A stretch of DNA of 64,000 bases from Cavia porcellus (GCF_034190915.1 NW_026947486.1:105802812-105866811); one strand, 5' to 3'; counted from the stretch's first letter, positions 1-14,238 are shown. Program-made: numbers and translations. Notes: generated by a model from the sequence alone, not told the origin.

Positions 1-1007
<1,007 letters not shown>

Positions 1008-1469
1008 CTAGGTAAAGAAGTTAAATTGAAAGTAAAATGAAAAATCAGCCATTAATTCATAGTTCATCACTTACATGTTAAAAACATTTCAGACAGAATT
1101 AAAGACAAAACACATTCCTGTAACAGGGTTTATGTTAATTTTCATTAAAACAAAGGCAACCCACACAGTAGTTATTTTAAAAAAATTCAGGCTGTTTTCA
1201 GCCCAGCTTCCACTAATTCTTTTAATGAAATATATCCATTCATTTATCCCTTATTGGTTGAGTAGCACTCAGTCAACCCTTGTGTTGTTACCAGCCAGGT
1301 TCTAAAGATGCTGCTTTAAACAGGATGGAAATAAATTCCTCCTTTCATGTAGCTGGAAGCTTATGAGAGAAAGCAGACATTAAAGCAAGTGTGCAGATGC
1401 TAAGATCTGAAGGTAAAAAAGAATTAACTAAATTAAAGACGGATTTCCAGGTACAGTGAGCAGTACACA

Positions 1470-1960
1470 CACAGTCTCTTATGATAGGAGGGAGAAAGGC
1501 ACATGAATGAAACAAAGGAAGCCAATGTCTAAGAGACTGTGGCATAAGATAGGGCCGGAGAGGGAGGGAGGCAGAGACTGTGAAGGGGCCTCTAGGCCAT
1601 AGTAAGCTGTTCACTGTTCATTCCACAAACAATGAAAAATCCCTGAAGGTTTTAGGGCGGAAGAGGTCACATGAACAGAATCATTTTCAGTGTCCTGTGG
1701 AAGATGGAGTGGTAGGAAAAAGAGTTGAGGCAGGGAGTTCATTTGAGAGGCCATTGCTATAATCCAGGTAAAAGATGCTATCTTGGACTAGTGTGGAAGC
1801 GGCAGACATGGAAAGAAATAGCGGAGATCTTTAGGAGGCCAAATGGTAGGACTGGTAGGAATCAGTTTAAGTGATCAAAGATGTCTTGCAAGTGTCTGGT
1901 TAACACTTGGATGTTAACCAAGTGGGATGATAATGTCTTGATTACTAAAATAAAAAATAC
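1470..1960 (-). mobile_element. L2 LINE remnant
   Basis: Purine-rich stretch resembling reverse-complemented L2, including the segment on ageing L2 copies that reads like gaggccattgctataatcc followed by aggtaaaagatg. It is heavily diverged and the edges are approximate. Confidence 0.5.
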
Positions 1961-2104
1961 TAAAAGTAGTAGATTTGAGAGAAGATAATCAAAACTTTAA
2001 TTTGTCCTCATAACTCACTGGCTCTCAATACTAACCTCCAGCTAGGCCTGCCCAAGCCACACAGAAGTGTACATGTGAGTTTTTTACACAGTTCCGTGAC
2101 TTAT

Positions 2105-2460
2105 GTAACCTCTTCTCCACCCCTGGAACATTGGTCCAGCATTGTCTACCAGGTAAATTTCTATTAATGTTTTAAGGCTCAGGGCATGTATCATCTATTT
2201 GTTGAAGCCTTCTTAATTTCCTCTTGGGTAGGAAAATATCAGGATTTCTACGGGATACTGAAAGCACTTAGCTCGTGCTACTTGAATGGCTTTTATTACA
2301 TTAAGCAAACACGGGACTGTCTTCTTGACAATAACATAAACCTCTTATGGGTAGAAAGTCACAGCTTGATGTTCACTGTACCTGCTACCATTTCTCATGT
2401 GTGGACAATTGCATGGCACACACTAGGTGCCTAGTATCTATTTGCTAAATTGAATGAAAA
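2105..2460 (+). mobile_element. L2 LINE 3' remnant
   Basis: The end of this stretch reads ggcacacactaggtgcctag, followed by tatctatttgctaaattgaatgaa. This is the characteristic L2 3' terminus ('ggcacatagtaggtgc...ttgaatgaa'). The 5' edge is uncertain. Confidence 0.6.
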
Positions 2461-3331
2461 AATATTGTCCATCAAATACAATGACTCTTGCAAGCAGAAA
2501 TCACTGTGTAGTTTACTTTATCCATCTAAGAGATCAGACCATGGATCTAGAGGACTTTCTTTTTATATGTTCTATTTTTCAGTATTCAAATTGGATCTTC
2601 CTATACTACATTACAAATTTTTTTAAATAGTAGGGTCAAATTTGATTACAGTACCATTTATTCAAAACCTCAAAGTGGATAAACAGAAGCACTTAACATC
2701 AGCAAAGCCACTGAGCAATTTCACTGGGATTTTTCTGCTTCATTTAAAAAATGAAATAAGAGAAAAATTTACCTTTAGTGTTGCAACATTTTCAGGGGAT
2801 AATTACAATAAGGGAAAGATTTTCATAGCTTAGAGACTTGAAGATGGAAGATGCAATTTAAAATGTCTAAAATTTTAAATGCAAAACAGTAGAAAGAACA
2901 AGAAATTCAGACTGAACTACCATGCATTCGCACTTAAAGGGAGTGAAGTGAATGTGGCAGAACAAAACTAGTAATTAGGATGATAAGTGATTAAGTTTTC
3001 AATTAGGCTGGAATGGGTATTTAACAAAGTGAAACTATTAGTTTGAACTATTTCCAGCTTTGAGATATACCAATAAATTTAATGTTACACAATATACTTT
3101 ATTCTTGGATGAAGAAACATACAAAAATCTAAAGAAACAATGCAATAAAATCTCAACAAATTTTCTAGTAAAAACACAGTTTTCCAAATCTATAAAAATC
3201 ACGTAAGTCTTAAAATGTAATTATTTCTACTTTAAAAAGTCATACAATGTCTCTGTTTTTAATCACAGGTCATTTTAAGGTTAGGAACTTCTTTTTAAGG
3301 CAATCAAGTTTTTAAAATGAACAGCCATTTA

Positions 3332-3433
<102 letters not shown>

Positions 3434-3739
3434 CTATAAAGGATGAAGAAAAAATACTATTTAAAAAAAAACTTGAAAAAATTTTATAGTAATGACTAAT
3501 ATGGCCCAGATTATCATATAAAGTGATACTTAGTATACCTAATACTTTGAAACCCAGACCTCACATATATGCATACACATATAGTTACAGGAATGGCACA
3601 TAATTTTTTTCAGAAATGAGGTTTCACTCATTACAATGGCCATCTATTCTCATATTTTTATTTCTTTAATCCAATCTAAAATAGGTTTCTTGTTATGTAT
3701 TTTCATATGATCCTCTATATACTTCCTATTCAGCACTTA

Positions 3740-3845
3740 TAAAAGCAGACTGTTCATGTTTTGTTAACTACTTTTTCCACAACACCTAGCATAGTCCCTA
3801 GTACAGATCAAACAGTAAAGTATTTGCACAAATGAATGAGAAATT
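3740..3845 (+). mobile_element. L2 LINE 3' remnant
   Basis: Reads ...cacctagcatagtccctagtacag...agtatttgcacaaatgaatga, a degraded version of the L2 3' end ('cacctagcacagtgcctggcaca...ttgaatgaatga'). Confidence 0.5.
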
Positions 3846-4842
3846 CATTTCCCTTGCCTTGCTAAACTTTCAAGTCTGGATAACTGTCAGTTCCTTCATC
3901 ATCTCTCTCCTTACCAATACCTCACATCTTCGTGACTTCTGAGAAGCTATACATCCAATCCTGGGACATGTAGGGCTTTGATTTTAATTAACAACACACC
4001 ATCCTGGGGTTTGGCAAACGTTTAAATGCCAAATTACACAAAGGTACAAGGTCAGAATTCGGTGGTTAAGTATCAAATCACATGTACTTTCTTACTGATA
4101 ACTTAAGCACAAAGACTGGGTCATTTAAAAGTCACTAGATGTTGGATTTTTCTAGATGCCTAAAGAAGACCAGAAACAAGATTCTTAACATAAAAGGCTA
4201 ACTGTACATTTTAAAGATCTCCATCCCAATTATACACATGAGAATACATCCATTAATAAGGTGATTGGAAAGTCATAGTCACAGACCATGGCGAAGTACA
4301 GTATATGGGAATTTACTATTACCCTCTCTTTTTTTAAGAAAAGTTATGGGCTCAAAGTTGAGAGAATCCTGAGAAAAATAAAGAAAAATGGAGGCAAATA
4401 CATTCAGCAGAGCAGCTATGTTGCAACCAATAGCCAACTCAGAACTGGGGTCTAAGAAAGAGCTTTAGGGAAGGACCAAATGCAGAATTGGGCACATATG
4501 TGCATTATTTAGGAAAAAACTCCAATATTGTTCATGAGGTTCCCAAAGCAGCTTGTGACCAAAAATAAAAACTACCAGAAACCACTGATCTCATCACTTT
4601 GAAGCCAAAACAGTCCTAAAGGGCACTTAAACTACCCCCAATTAATTGAGATCAATTTCCTAAAAAAAATAAGTTACATTCCAACTACAGGCTAACAACT
4701 AAGCTTCTGACTGCTGACCTTCTGTTCTCAAACAATAAATGACAATTACACTAGTGTTCCCACATCAAAAGGGAACACTTTTGTAATTGCTGTTTCTAAA
4801 CCATTAGTCTGCCACTGTTTTGTTTTGTTTTTAAAGTGCTGA

Positions 4843-4911
4843 CAAACATTAAACCCAGAGCGTCAGATATGCTAAGCAAATGTACCACCACTGAGGTACA
4901 TCCTTACCTCC
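4843..4911 (-). mobile_element. Old ID-type SINE fragment
   Basis: On the minus strand it shows a degraded ID/dID body. The plus strand reads gctaagcaaatgtaccacca, then ctgaggtacatcc, matching the reversed 'gctcagt' A-box region. Confidence 0.45.
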
Positions 4912-5087
4912 ATCATTGTTTCAACTTATTAAATGACTGCTCCTGGAGAAACTCTAGTTACTTGCTTACAAGAAACTAAGGCTATTATGTCCTCTTCTCT
5001 CCTTCATCAAGGCATGAGCTACTGAGGCCTCAAGGTGTCATATACTCCCTTACCACAAATAAGCACACAAGAAACATCAAGGTTATA

Positions 5088-5174
5088 TAGGCCAGGCTGG
5101 CTGGAACTTGTGAGGATCCTCCTGCTTATCCCACGCTGGGATGGATTACAGGCATGTGCCACTGTACCCAGCTC
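5088..5174 (-). mobile_element. B1 SINE fragment
   Basis: Reverse-complement B1: gccaggctggctggaacttg on the plus strand, then gattacaggcatgtgccact. Confidence 0.75.
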
Positions 5175-5209
5175 ATATTAAGATTTCTTAATCAAGAAAT
5201 CATAATCAA

Positions 5210-5390
5210 ACCACATGTGGTGTATACTGTAATCCCAGTACTCTGGAAGGCTGAGGCAGAAAGCTTGCAAGTTTGAACAACTCAGTGACGTAGCAAAACC
5301 CTATGTCAAAATAAGTAATAAAAAAGGCCTGGAGATATAGCTCAGTATGAAGGCCCTGGGTTCAATTCCCAGTACCTAACAAAAAGGAAA
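5210..5390 (+). mobile_element. B1-dID chimeric SINE
   Basis: A 7SL-derived B1 left part (actgtaatcccagtactctg, gaggctgaggcag) is joined by an A-rich linker to an ID-like right part (ggagatatagctcagtatga, ttcaattcccagtacc). The right part lacks the anticodon-arm segment. This B1-dID structure is known from several non-murid rodent families. A GGAA-rich purine tract follows to about 5442. Confidence 0.85.
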
Positions 5391-5442
5391 GAAGAAAGGG
5401 ATGGATGGAGGGAGGGCAGCGGGACGGAAGGAAGAAGGGAAT
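5382..5442 (+). repeat. GGAA-rich purine tract
   Basis: A simple purine-rich run (aaggaaagaag, gatggatggagggaggg, ggacggaaggaag) grown from the 3' tail of the preceding SINE. Confidence 0.8.
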
Positions 5443-6124
5443 TAAAACCTTGGTCACTTACTGCACTAATTTAACTAAAGGGCAAATTAAGATTCACATC
5501 TCACCTTTCCATATACTACAAATACAATATTTTAATGCAGACCAAGAGAAATGTACATTTTAGTTTTGTAATTCAAGATGAAACTGAATTAAGAATCGTA
5601 TACACGAAGTTATTGAAGTTAACCTATTTATCAACAAAGTGTATTCCCTAGGTGCCACAAATCAAAAGCATTGTTAATCACAGGAAGAAAATATGTATAA
5701 TAGTTGTTTTAAACACAAAAAATGAGAACTGATATTTCTGTCATAAGTCCTTGCTTGGAAGTCAGTAAAAGGATCTTTCATACTGTCTGAACACACAACT
5801 ATATACTTAAAAAACAGCTCTAATATTTAGACATACTTCAAACATTCTGCAGGAAAATATCAGCATTTCAAATATGTACAAGGTATTTTTCCTCTACTTT
5901 GTAAGGAATTAAATAATTGATATATAAATATGATCTTTGAAAGTGAAAATATATTGTGGGTCATTACCTCACACATCTATTGCCAACTTAACTTGAAACT
6001 AAAATCTTTTAACTTTACTAAATAATTTTCTACATTCAAAGGAGGGAAGTTAATATGATTGTCACCTATTAAGAGTCTGTTACTTCATTTAAGCAAAAGG
6101 CAGCTTTAGAATTGTACTTGTCTG

Positions 6125-6222
6125 GAGGCTTGGGGGTATAAGTCAGCAGTAGACCACCTGTTAAGCAAACATATGGTCCTGGGCTCTATCCTCTGCACCA
6201 AAAAGAAAAAGAAAAAGAAAAA
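6125..6222 (+). mobile_element. ID-type SINE
   Basis: Diverged tRNA-derived SINE (ggcttgggggtataagtcag ... tcctgggctctatcctctgc), ending in a repeated gaaaaa tail. Confidence 0.65.
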
Positions 6223-6278
6223 TTTATTTTTATTTCTACTCACCAAACTTCCAATTTAGCATTAGAAATGCTGAATGA

Positions 6279-6451
6279 ACCGGGCATGGTAGTACATGTG
6301 TGTAATCCCAGCACTGGGGAGACTGAGGCAGGACAATTGCAAATTTGAGGCCAGCCTGGGCTACAAAGTGAGTTAAAGGCTAGTCTGAACCGCACAGCGA
6401 CACCTTGTCCCAAAAAGATAGCCCCCCCACACACACACAAAAAAAAAAAGC
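6279..6451 (+). mobile_element. B1 SINE with internal duplication
   Basis: Starts cgggcatggtagtacatgtg and contains gtaatcccagcactg. It carries the internal tandem duplication typical of rodent B1: 'aggccagcctgggctacaaa' is followed by a second copy, 'aggctagtctgaacc'. It ends in C/CA-rich sequence and an A tail. Confidence 0.85.
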
Positions 6452-7764
6452 TGACGGAGAAACCATGGCTCCAATAAATTATTCTAATATGTCTGGACAG
6501 CAAAGATAAAGAAAAATGGGGGTTATAAATGCAGTAATTACATAAAGTAACAAAGTTAGTAGCCAATAAAGCTACCAGAATGAGCACTGCTTTTTATAAT
6601 ACTAGGATCTGAAAGCAAAGGAATAAAATAAGTGCAAATAAGCAACTCATCCTAGTAACTGACCACACTCTGCTAAATTACTGTATCCATTTTGTTATGG
6701 ACTCTCCTTAGTGTAGGCATTAAATCTAATTTTGAGTATTTCAACAGTCAATTCAACTACCAACTTCATGGAGAATGTTCTTTCATCTGTTAAAAACTGC
6801 TATTTATACCATAAATTCAGATTTAAGAGCAAAAGAAGGCAACAAACAAAACTGAATCAGAATTACAAGATACTTTCAAGAAGTCAGATATGACTGAACA
6901 GAGAAGTCTAATAAAGTCTACTGATGTTTTTGACTTTTTAATTGAGAAATGCCAATGCAATTTTAAGCTTGAAGCTGACCCATGACATACGTTTAAGCAT
7001 GAGCATATGTTCCAAATGAGTTAGGTGGAGTTCCCTATGGATTATTATTCCATGGAAAGGCCTTCAGGGTAAGGCTCAGCATTTTTATAGGAAAAAAAGA
7101 AATTTTTCTTTAAAAAGAAATTTTCTTTAAAAAGAAATCAACATGATGAAAGCTAAAGATCCTAAAAATCTTAACAAAGTGCAATGAATGCTCTATTTGC
7201 TAAAGAAAATTTCCAAGTTTTGTATTAACTATGAAATTCTGGTGATTCCTAAAGGTCCCTGCAGAGTATATTAAAATAGTACAGCTGCAGAGGACACATT
7301 TTTTTCTAAAGCATTTGTATTCCCAAGAGAAAGCACAGTTGTGTTCCCAGGAGAAATAAAAAACACTAATTATATCGGTAAATAAAATTTTAAGTAGGCC
7401 AACATATTAGTTTTCAGTGTTGCTACATTAACAGCACTTATTTCCCAATGTTACACTGACATCATGGATGATATTTGCAAACAAGATAGTTATTTTTATC
7501 ACTGAAGTGTAAAGAAAAGAAATCAGAACTTGCTACAAAACTAGAAAGTTGATAACGTGCTATAAATTGTCTATGTATTGAATAAGATTTCAGTATAAAT
7601 ACAAGGAGCCAAAAAATGTGAGGAAAAACAGGTCCCACTATAAAACTGCTGATTTCTCTAGAGTAGACTTGAAAATCTCCTTCTAACAGAGACCGCAATA
7701 CATATTCAAACCTATGCACCAGAGAAAATCAATTGTCCTGCCCAGTACTGTAATAATTATAGAA

Positions 7765-7988
7765 GCACAAATAGCAGCTATTGTTTACTGAGTTGTTTAC
7801 TAAAGCCACAGTGCTAAATGTTTTGTGAGAATTATTTCATTTTATCTTTACAATTCCTTGAGGTAGATTCTACTAGTATCCATATTTTATAGGTAACAAA
7901 TTAAAATACAGGTTTAACAACTTTAAATTTCAAACCAGCCCTTCAGTCTTCAGGGGTAAAGCTTTTCACCATGACACTGTATATGATG
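7765..7988 (-). mobile_element. MIR SINE
   Basis: Reverse-oriented MIR. The plus strand shows the expected order: ttatttcattttatctttac, then attttataggtaac, and a degraded right part. Confidence 0.6.
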
Positions 7989-8359
7989 CTCACAGTTATT
8001 CATTATAGTATTAAGACTATGATATTAAGATTTCATTTATTCTTCTTACTATACTGCCAATTGTTCGCTTTCTACTCTGCAGTTTTTATGAAAAAGAAAT
8101 CAGTTAATCACGAAAACTAAAAATGTAATATTCAGAGGAAAAAAACCTATCAGTGAAGAAATGTTTCCTCATTCTGGTTTAAAAGCAGAATTTTAGTTGT
8201 CCCATGGGTTCCTGTTGCATTGTCTTGCCTACTGTCAAAAGTGAAGATAGATAAGACATGGAAAATACTCTACCATTTTATTACCTTTCATATACTATAT
8301 TCCACTTTGATGCAAAAAAACAAGATCTCAAATACTGTAATATAAAAAATAATTTCTTC

Positions 8360-8530
8360 AGAGACACCAGGCTTTGTCACTAACTAGGCTTGGTGACGAT
8401 GTCATTCATTTCTCTGGTGAGTTTCTTCATCTGCAAGTCAGCAACCTGAATATGATAACCTTTTAGGACCTTTCAGCTCTATGAGTCTATGATTTTGAGT
8501 CAAAGGTCTACTACTGATTGTGGTTGGATG
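8360..8530 (+). mobile_element. MIR SINE
   Basis: MIR-like core 'tttgtcactaactaggctt' is followed by 'agtttcttcatctgcaagt' and a degraded 3' part. Confidence 0.55.
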
Positions 8531-9004
8531 CCATAACTTCCAGTGAAAGGAGTACTATCTTGAGCACAAACATATAAACCACTGGCTGAAGATAAAACTT
8601 CTGTATAGGATGTAAGATTCACAGGAAACAAACATTTTATCCAAACATACTTACATTATTCTAAAGGCCTAGAGAACTGCTCATCAGGCAACAGTTTTCA
8701 GTTTTATATTTTACATGTTTTATATTTTACATGAAAACCTTCCAAATAAATATGTCTTCTTTGTCACTACCCAAAGAATAAATCAAATACATGTTTGAAA
8801 ACCAAAACACTTTATTTGTAAAGGCAGGGCTTCATTTTGTGATTCAGGTCCTATGGAATCTACAGTGAACCCAAATGTCACCAACATTTAAGCTGTCTTA
8901 CCATCTTGTGTGAGGAAGTGAGGAAAATTATCAGTTTATTCCATGGTACAAAAGATGGCAGTGGGCCATCTAACACCTAGCATCACTAGCCAGTAGTAAA
9001 GATA

Positions 9005-9185
9005 AGCTAAATAATATTTGTAGAACGGTAACTACGGGGTACCAGCCACCATAGAAAGTATTTTCACATATGGATTACTAGCCATTTCCCAGGTGAATAC
9101 ATTCAGAATTTAATTGGGCCCAGAACACAGCCTGGATTTAAACATGAATGTTCAAAGTTCTAGGCCATCGCTCTTAGTATTATAC
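9005..9185 (-). mobile_element. MIR SINE
   Basis: Reverse-oriented MIR. The plus strand reads ...tgggcccagaacacagcctg, then gatttaaacatgaatgttc, corresponding to the MIR core and 5' half. Confidence 0.55.
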
Positions 9186-9778
9186 TACACTGGAATAAGT
9201 GATTATTCAAATGATGACACAGTGAGTGAACTCTTACGAAGTCACAAGTCAAGCAGTACACTAAGAAGAAAGCTCTCCTTTAGAACTGAGGAATTTGTCA
9301 GGGAGGTTGGTGGGGGCACCAGAAAGAGAGGCAAAAGAAAGCTGTACCAGGACAATACTCTCTAAAAGAATACAAATCATTTACATCCTATCCCATTCAT
9401 TCAGTGACAACTCAGGAAATTATTACAGTATTGGGTTTGTTTCTTTTGTTTTTCATTTGCAACACTGCTATAGCTTCTAGCCTTCTAGACAAGTACACTA
9501 CCATTTAGCTATAACTTCAGTTCAATAATTACTACTTTTGGCATATATTAAGGTTTAAAGTAATGCATAATCAACAGGCCCTGTGAATCATAATGGAAGA
9601 CAAGTGAATGATCTTTTGGCTAAAAGACAAATTGATGGGTTCAAAAGAATAAACTGCCTTTGGGGGTGCCATAGTCAGCACGTGATCTGCCTAAGTGCAT
9701 AACCATACAGTGTATGCATATGTAAATGTACTGGCTTCCTCAGAAGCATTAACAATTTCATTATCTCACCATGTGAAC

Positions 9779-9880
9779 ATGTAGTTCTGTATTACTTGTA
9801 CCCTTACACCACTTTGTTTTGTTTTGTTTTTTCTCTTTTTCCTTTTAAATAAAATTTTTTTAAAAAGTTTTTTAAAAAAA
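9779..9880 (+). mobile_element. 5'-truncated L1 3' end beside the exon 2 donor
   Basis: Matches the last about 80 bp of the full-length L1 in this window: tgtagttctgtatta, cccttaca, then ctttgttttgttttg, tctctttttcc and ttaaataaaa. A degenerate A/T-rich tail runs to about 9880. It ends only a few bases from the ATP11C exon 2 donor (9885-9886). It belongs to the same or a close L1 family but is older. Confidence 0.8.
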
Positions 9881-9886
9881 ACTTAC

Positions 9887-10006
9887 CTTAGATGAGACTA
9901 TTCTATTATCACAAAATCTTTGTGCAACGTAAGTTTCTGTTTCTGAAAGTGGACGATTGCCAACAAACACTGTGCGCGTACCAACTCGTTTTTCTTCTCC
10001 AGCACA
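9887..10006 (-). CDS. ATP11C: ATP11C exon 2 (N-terminal cytoplasmic segment)
   Basis: A 120-nt exon encoding 40 residues that begin [17 protein letters not shown] and end [12 protein letters not shown]. This is the ATP11C-specific N-terminal segment of the flippase. ATP11A instead reads CAGEENWVDSRT-like and ATP11B has no CAGEE start, so this exon fixes the paralogue. Compared with the human protein as I remember it, I see substitutions in the middle ([13 protein letters not shown] against NHPVSETEAYIAQ). That stretch also varies in mouse. The acceptor has a good pyrimidine tract (tctttttcttggtcag) and the donor is the perfect consensus AAG then gtaagt. Both ends are phase 0, and the first codon TGT joins directly to whichever first exon is used. 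Confidence 0.97.
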
Positions 10007-12778
10007 CTGACCAAGAAAAAGAGAGGGAAAGTTAGTTTTATATTATACTTCTCCATGCTTCCTCCAACCTTAAATTTTGGCCTAAACACATTTGGTTATA
10101 ACCTGGGGAGAGATAGTAGAGTAGAAAATCTTGTTAGGAGATTCAAACTCTACTAAGCTCTCAGTTACTTAGTCAAGATTGGTAAAAATGTTACATTGAC
10201 CATATGTTCTGAGGCTAAACAGTACAATTTTACTAAACTTATTAAAGAAAGCTTCTAAAGGAATTCAGGGAAGTTAACACCAAATATGGTACTCTGGTGT
10301 ACTGATTATCTTAAAGGCCTTAGCAAACATTGCAGTATAGGCCTCAAGCAGCTTTACTCTGATCCTATAGTGGATACTTCAAAGACAAAAACAATTACCT
10401 TTGGTCCTTTTCTGGAGTTTTCATTAACTAAACTCTTATTTATAGGAAGGAGGATTGAACAATGAGCCACTCCTGGACAGAATCTGCCATAAGCTTTCTT
10501 CACCTCAGAAGCAGGCCCACACATTTCCCAAAGAGAATCATCTAATATTGTCTAAAAAAGCATTGGATCCATTCATTCATTTAAAAACATTCAGTACTCA
10601 TCAAATTGTCGCATTCTCTATCTCTCCTTGCTCTACAGGATGGGTTTATCAGTACCTGTACCCCACAGGGTAATCATAGCACTGTGATTGTTCTAACCTA
10701 CAGTATATATCAATGCATTTGCATATCTTTTCCCCTATTAATCAGTCTATTATGAATTCATTCCAGTGAACCTTTGGAGGACATCCTAGAGAAACAATAT
10801 CCTATTTTTACAGTCAGTTTTCTTTCATCCATAGCCAAAATGCATCTCAATCATCATATTCACAGCAACACACTTAGAAAAGGTTGGACTAGGAATATAT
10901 GATCTATCATACAACTACTGTACTGTGGACAACCTTGTCAACTACCTTACTGGAGAACAGGAAGTAAAATGTAAATTACTCCTAAACATAAAATAATTAT
11001 ACTGTAAGTATACAGGTCAGAAATGGAATGGATGTTTCTATTAATGGACCGATCAACTAGTTCTACAAAGAAGCTTTGCAATTTTTTGGCTTCACAGGAA
11101 AGTGTTACTTTTTCAGTCTCTCAGCCTATTATACTATAAATCTCCTTTCACATAATATACTTTTAATGCTCATTTTACATTATCAAAAAGTAGATCCACA
11201 GATTCTAAATGTTCAATAATGTTCTATTCACCTTACCCTTTAATTTCACTAAAGCTTCACTGTTTTCTTACTGTAAAGCAGAATACATTTTTTTGAAGCT
11301 GAGATAGTCATCACTGATGGTACTATATTGTGCTTGAGACTACCAAATACTTAAGTCAAAGGAAAAAATAACAAACCAAATACATTTATATATTCCCATC
11401 CTTATTTTTTTAAAAGATAATTCTTCAACCTAAAATATTTTAAAATATACAACCACCAGATTTTCCTTCCTGATCTATTTAAAGGTCAAAGATATAAATC
11501 TTCAGCCTCAAAATAATTTCAAACAAGACCACTTAAGAGTTTTCAAAATTTTCCAAATGTCTTCTATGTTTGACTTATTCAAGTCTGAATGAGTGTACCT
11601 TACACTAATTACACAGAAAAATGTTTTATTTTTCAAAATAAAAGTCAAAGCATAGATAAAATCTCATTTTCATTTTACATTATAGAATAATTATTTAGTG
11701 GAGCACTGCATCATCAAACTTGAACAGCATCACTCAAAAGGAAATTAGGATATTAAAAAAATTGAGATAAATGGGATGAAATAGGCAAAAAATTCAGGTT
11801 GCATATAAAAGGAAACTTCAGGAAAGCTGCCCCAACCTGTTAGGGGAATTTGTAGGGTCCCTGGAGATTCCGAAAAGTTCAATAATTATCTGTGTTATAC
11901 AGTTTAGCTACCTGCCTGCCCAATGAAGGGGCATTACCACAATTTGTTTTCCCAGGTCCTTTGCATGCTACAAAAATTGCAAATAGTTCCTGGAAACCAG
12001 TAAACAATACTCTTATCAGAATGATAGCTTTGATTCAAGGACTAGCTTCTCTGTTTGCAACCTTTATTTACTGTACAAGGTCTGACTAATAAAAGCACTA
12101 AATTTCCCATTATATTCACTTGGCAAAACTTCGATTGAAAGTGAATGCACCCATGGAATTTACAGTTTATTTGGGTTCATTCACCTCTGTTGCAGATTAA
12201 GGCTGCTCTGTAATCTTCACAGCAGACCTCACCTTTATAGTGCAGCAATTCGAATTTATGGAAAATGTTGAGGCCGTATACACACTGCAATTTGAAACCT
12301 TTAATTTAATATCCATATAGTTGTTTAGTTTTACACACAAGCAAGATGACACTATAAGGTAAATAAGGAAGAGCTATTTTTTACAAGTCCTCAGGTCATC
12401 CTGCAGGTGGTGGTAAGAGGGGAGAGGCAAAGGAAGTAGAGTGTCAGTAAAGCAGAAAATTTCTTGCATTGCCAATATAGATTTCTTCCATCAATACAGT
12501 GACTACTGATCAGCTTAAAATGAAAATGAACCATTACTAATTGTCTTCAACTTCTTTGCCAGAGAACATAGGAAAGAAAAAACAATGAAAGTTTTCAGGC
12601 ACATAATGTTTTTATTAATTCCCTACATTAGAATTAAATTTATAGCTTTACTGAGAGGTTTTTTATAACATTATTTTATCTCTCTGATCTCTTTCCAATT
12701 AAGACACAAGTGACCTCTAGCTCCATAAAATGGAGAAAAGGATTGAAATTATTGTGACTTAGAGGATGCCTGAGGTGC

Positions 12779-12836
12779 TGAAGGGAAAGAGGGGAAGGAG
12801 GGAGAGAGGAAGGGAGTGAGGGGAGGGGGAGAGGAA
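12779..12836 (+). repeat. G/A-rich purine tract
   Basis: An almost uninterrupted run of G and A (gaagggaaagaggggaagga, ggagagaggaaggg and similar). Confidence 0.85.
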
Positions 12837-13691
12837 ATATGAATAGAAAAGATAAAATTCTGACAGGGACTATTGTTAGATGCCTGAAACAAGTTGTAGA
12901 ATATCAACTTATGAGTATTTTTCAAAATAGGGTGAACCCAGTCCAGGCAGTTAGGTTTAGAGCTGCCTGAAGACTAGGGGTGTGGTGGCATTAAGTAGAT
13001 GACTCTTCTATGCCTGTTTTACCCTAAAATCGAATGAACTTGCAATCTCTGCTGGAATTTCCCGAAACTGTGTAATAGTGTTTAAAGAGTCTCATAAAAT
13101 GGCAATTTTGAACTCACGTGTAAATTCACTGTAACTTTCCATTTGCTGCCAATGTAGAGTGTTAAAACAGTGATGTTAGTTACTGTGATTCTGAATAAGT
13201 AAGTGCCTTTGCCAACGCAGAAAAACTCCAAGTAGAAAGCATTTTAAGAGTCCTATTTGGATAGTACACAAGATAGTTTCGTGTGGGAGTGCATGATTCC
13301 TGCTGTCTCATGATGCATTTTAATTCACTGGAAGTCAAACCTGTGCTAGACTCATTCCTGCTCCAATATTCTTAGAAATAGCATTTTTTAACTTGAAATA
13401 TGCTGACACCAACTCTATTTTAATGACAGAAAACACTCTATAGAAAGTATCAAAAATATTAAAAATTGAATTTAAGATACATAAATTGAAAAAAATCACC
13501 TTTTGTGCACTTGATTTACACATCCACAGTATAATCTTAATTGTATAATCATAATACAACCTTACTATTGCTTTTAAGAAGTTATTTATACCAAAAAAAT
13601 GCCTCTCAATAAAATTCAAAGTAAAACAGCACTTTTATTAAACTATTATCATCTTAAAATTCCATTGCTTCACTAGGTAGAAAGATTGCGG

Positions 13692-13754
13692 TTGAGTTCA
13701 AGGCCAGCCTGGGTAACTTTGTCTCAAAAGAAAAAAAGAAAGAAAAAAAAAAGG
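13692..13754 (+). mobile_element. B1 SINE 3' fragment
   Basis: 5'-truncated B1: gagttcaaggccagcctggg, then taactttgtctcaaaag and an A-rich tail. Confidence 0.8.
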
Positions 13755-14148
13755 AAATGGAAAATTTCTGGAAGCATAATTTGTTTCTTGAGAGCCTCTA
13801 GACCCATGACTAGATAAGAACTGAAGGAAAATAGAGATCTCAATACAAGATTGTCACTACAAAAGCTGGCACAGAGTTCAGAATGACAGGTATGGGGTGC
13901 CCATCCCCCTATCCTTCACAGGTGCTAGCTGATTTAAATGGATCACTTAACTATAAATATGAAATTCTTACTCACGGTCACACATGGGCTTTAAAAACAA
14001 TACTGCTGCATGTCTGTGTCTTTTGTTTAGTATGTAACATTTAATTTAATTTTCCTAGAGGCTCCCCAGGTTAATAATGTGTTCTAATTTACAACTGGGG
14101 CTGAGAAATAATACCATTATCTACCTCTGTCTCTGTGCATGTGCAAGT

Positions 14149-14161
14149 GTGCGTGTGTGTG

Positions 14162-14230
<69 letters not shown>

Positions 14231-14238
14231 GTGTCTGG

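Larger units (their letters stand above)
3434..9886 (-). other. ATP11C: ATP11C intron 2
   Basis: A 6,453-bp intron between exons 2 and 3. It holds the SINE, MIR, L2 and L1 fragments listed separately. The stretches 3846-4842, 5443-6124 and 6452-7764 contain nothing else that I recognise. Confidence 0.85.
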
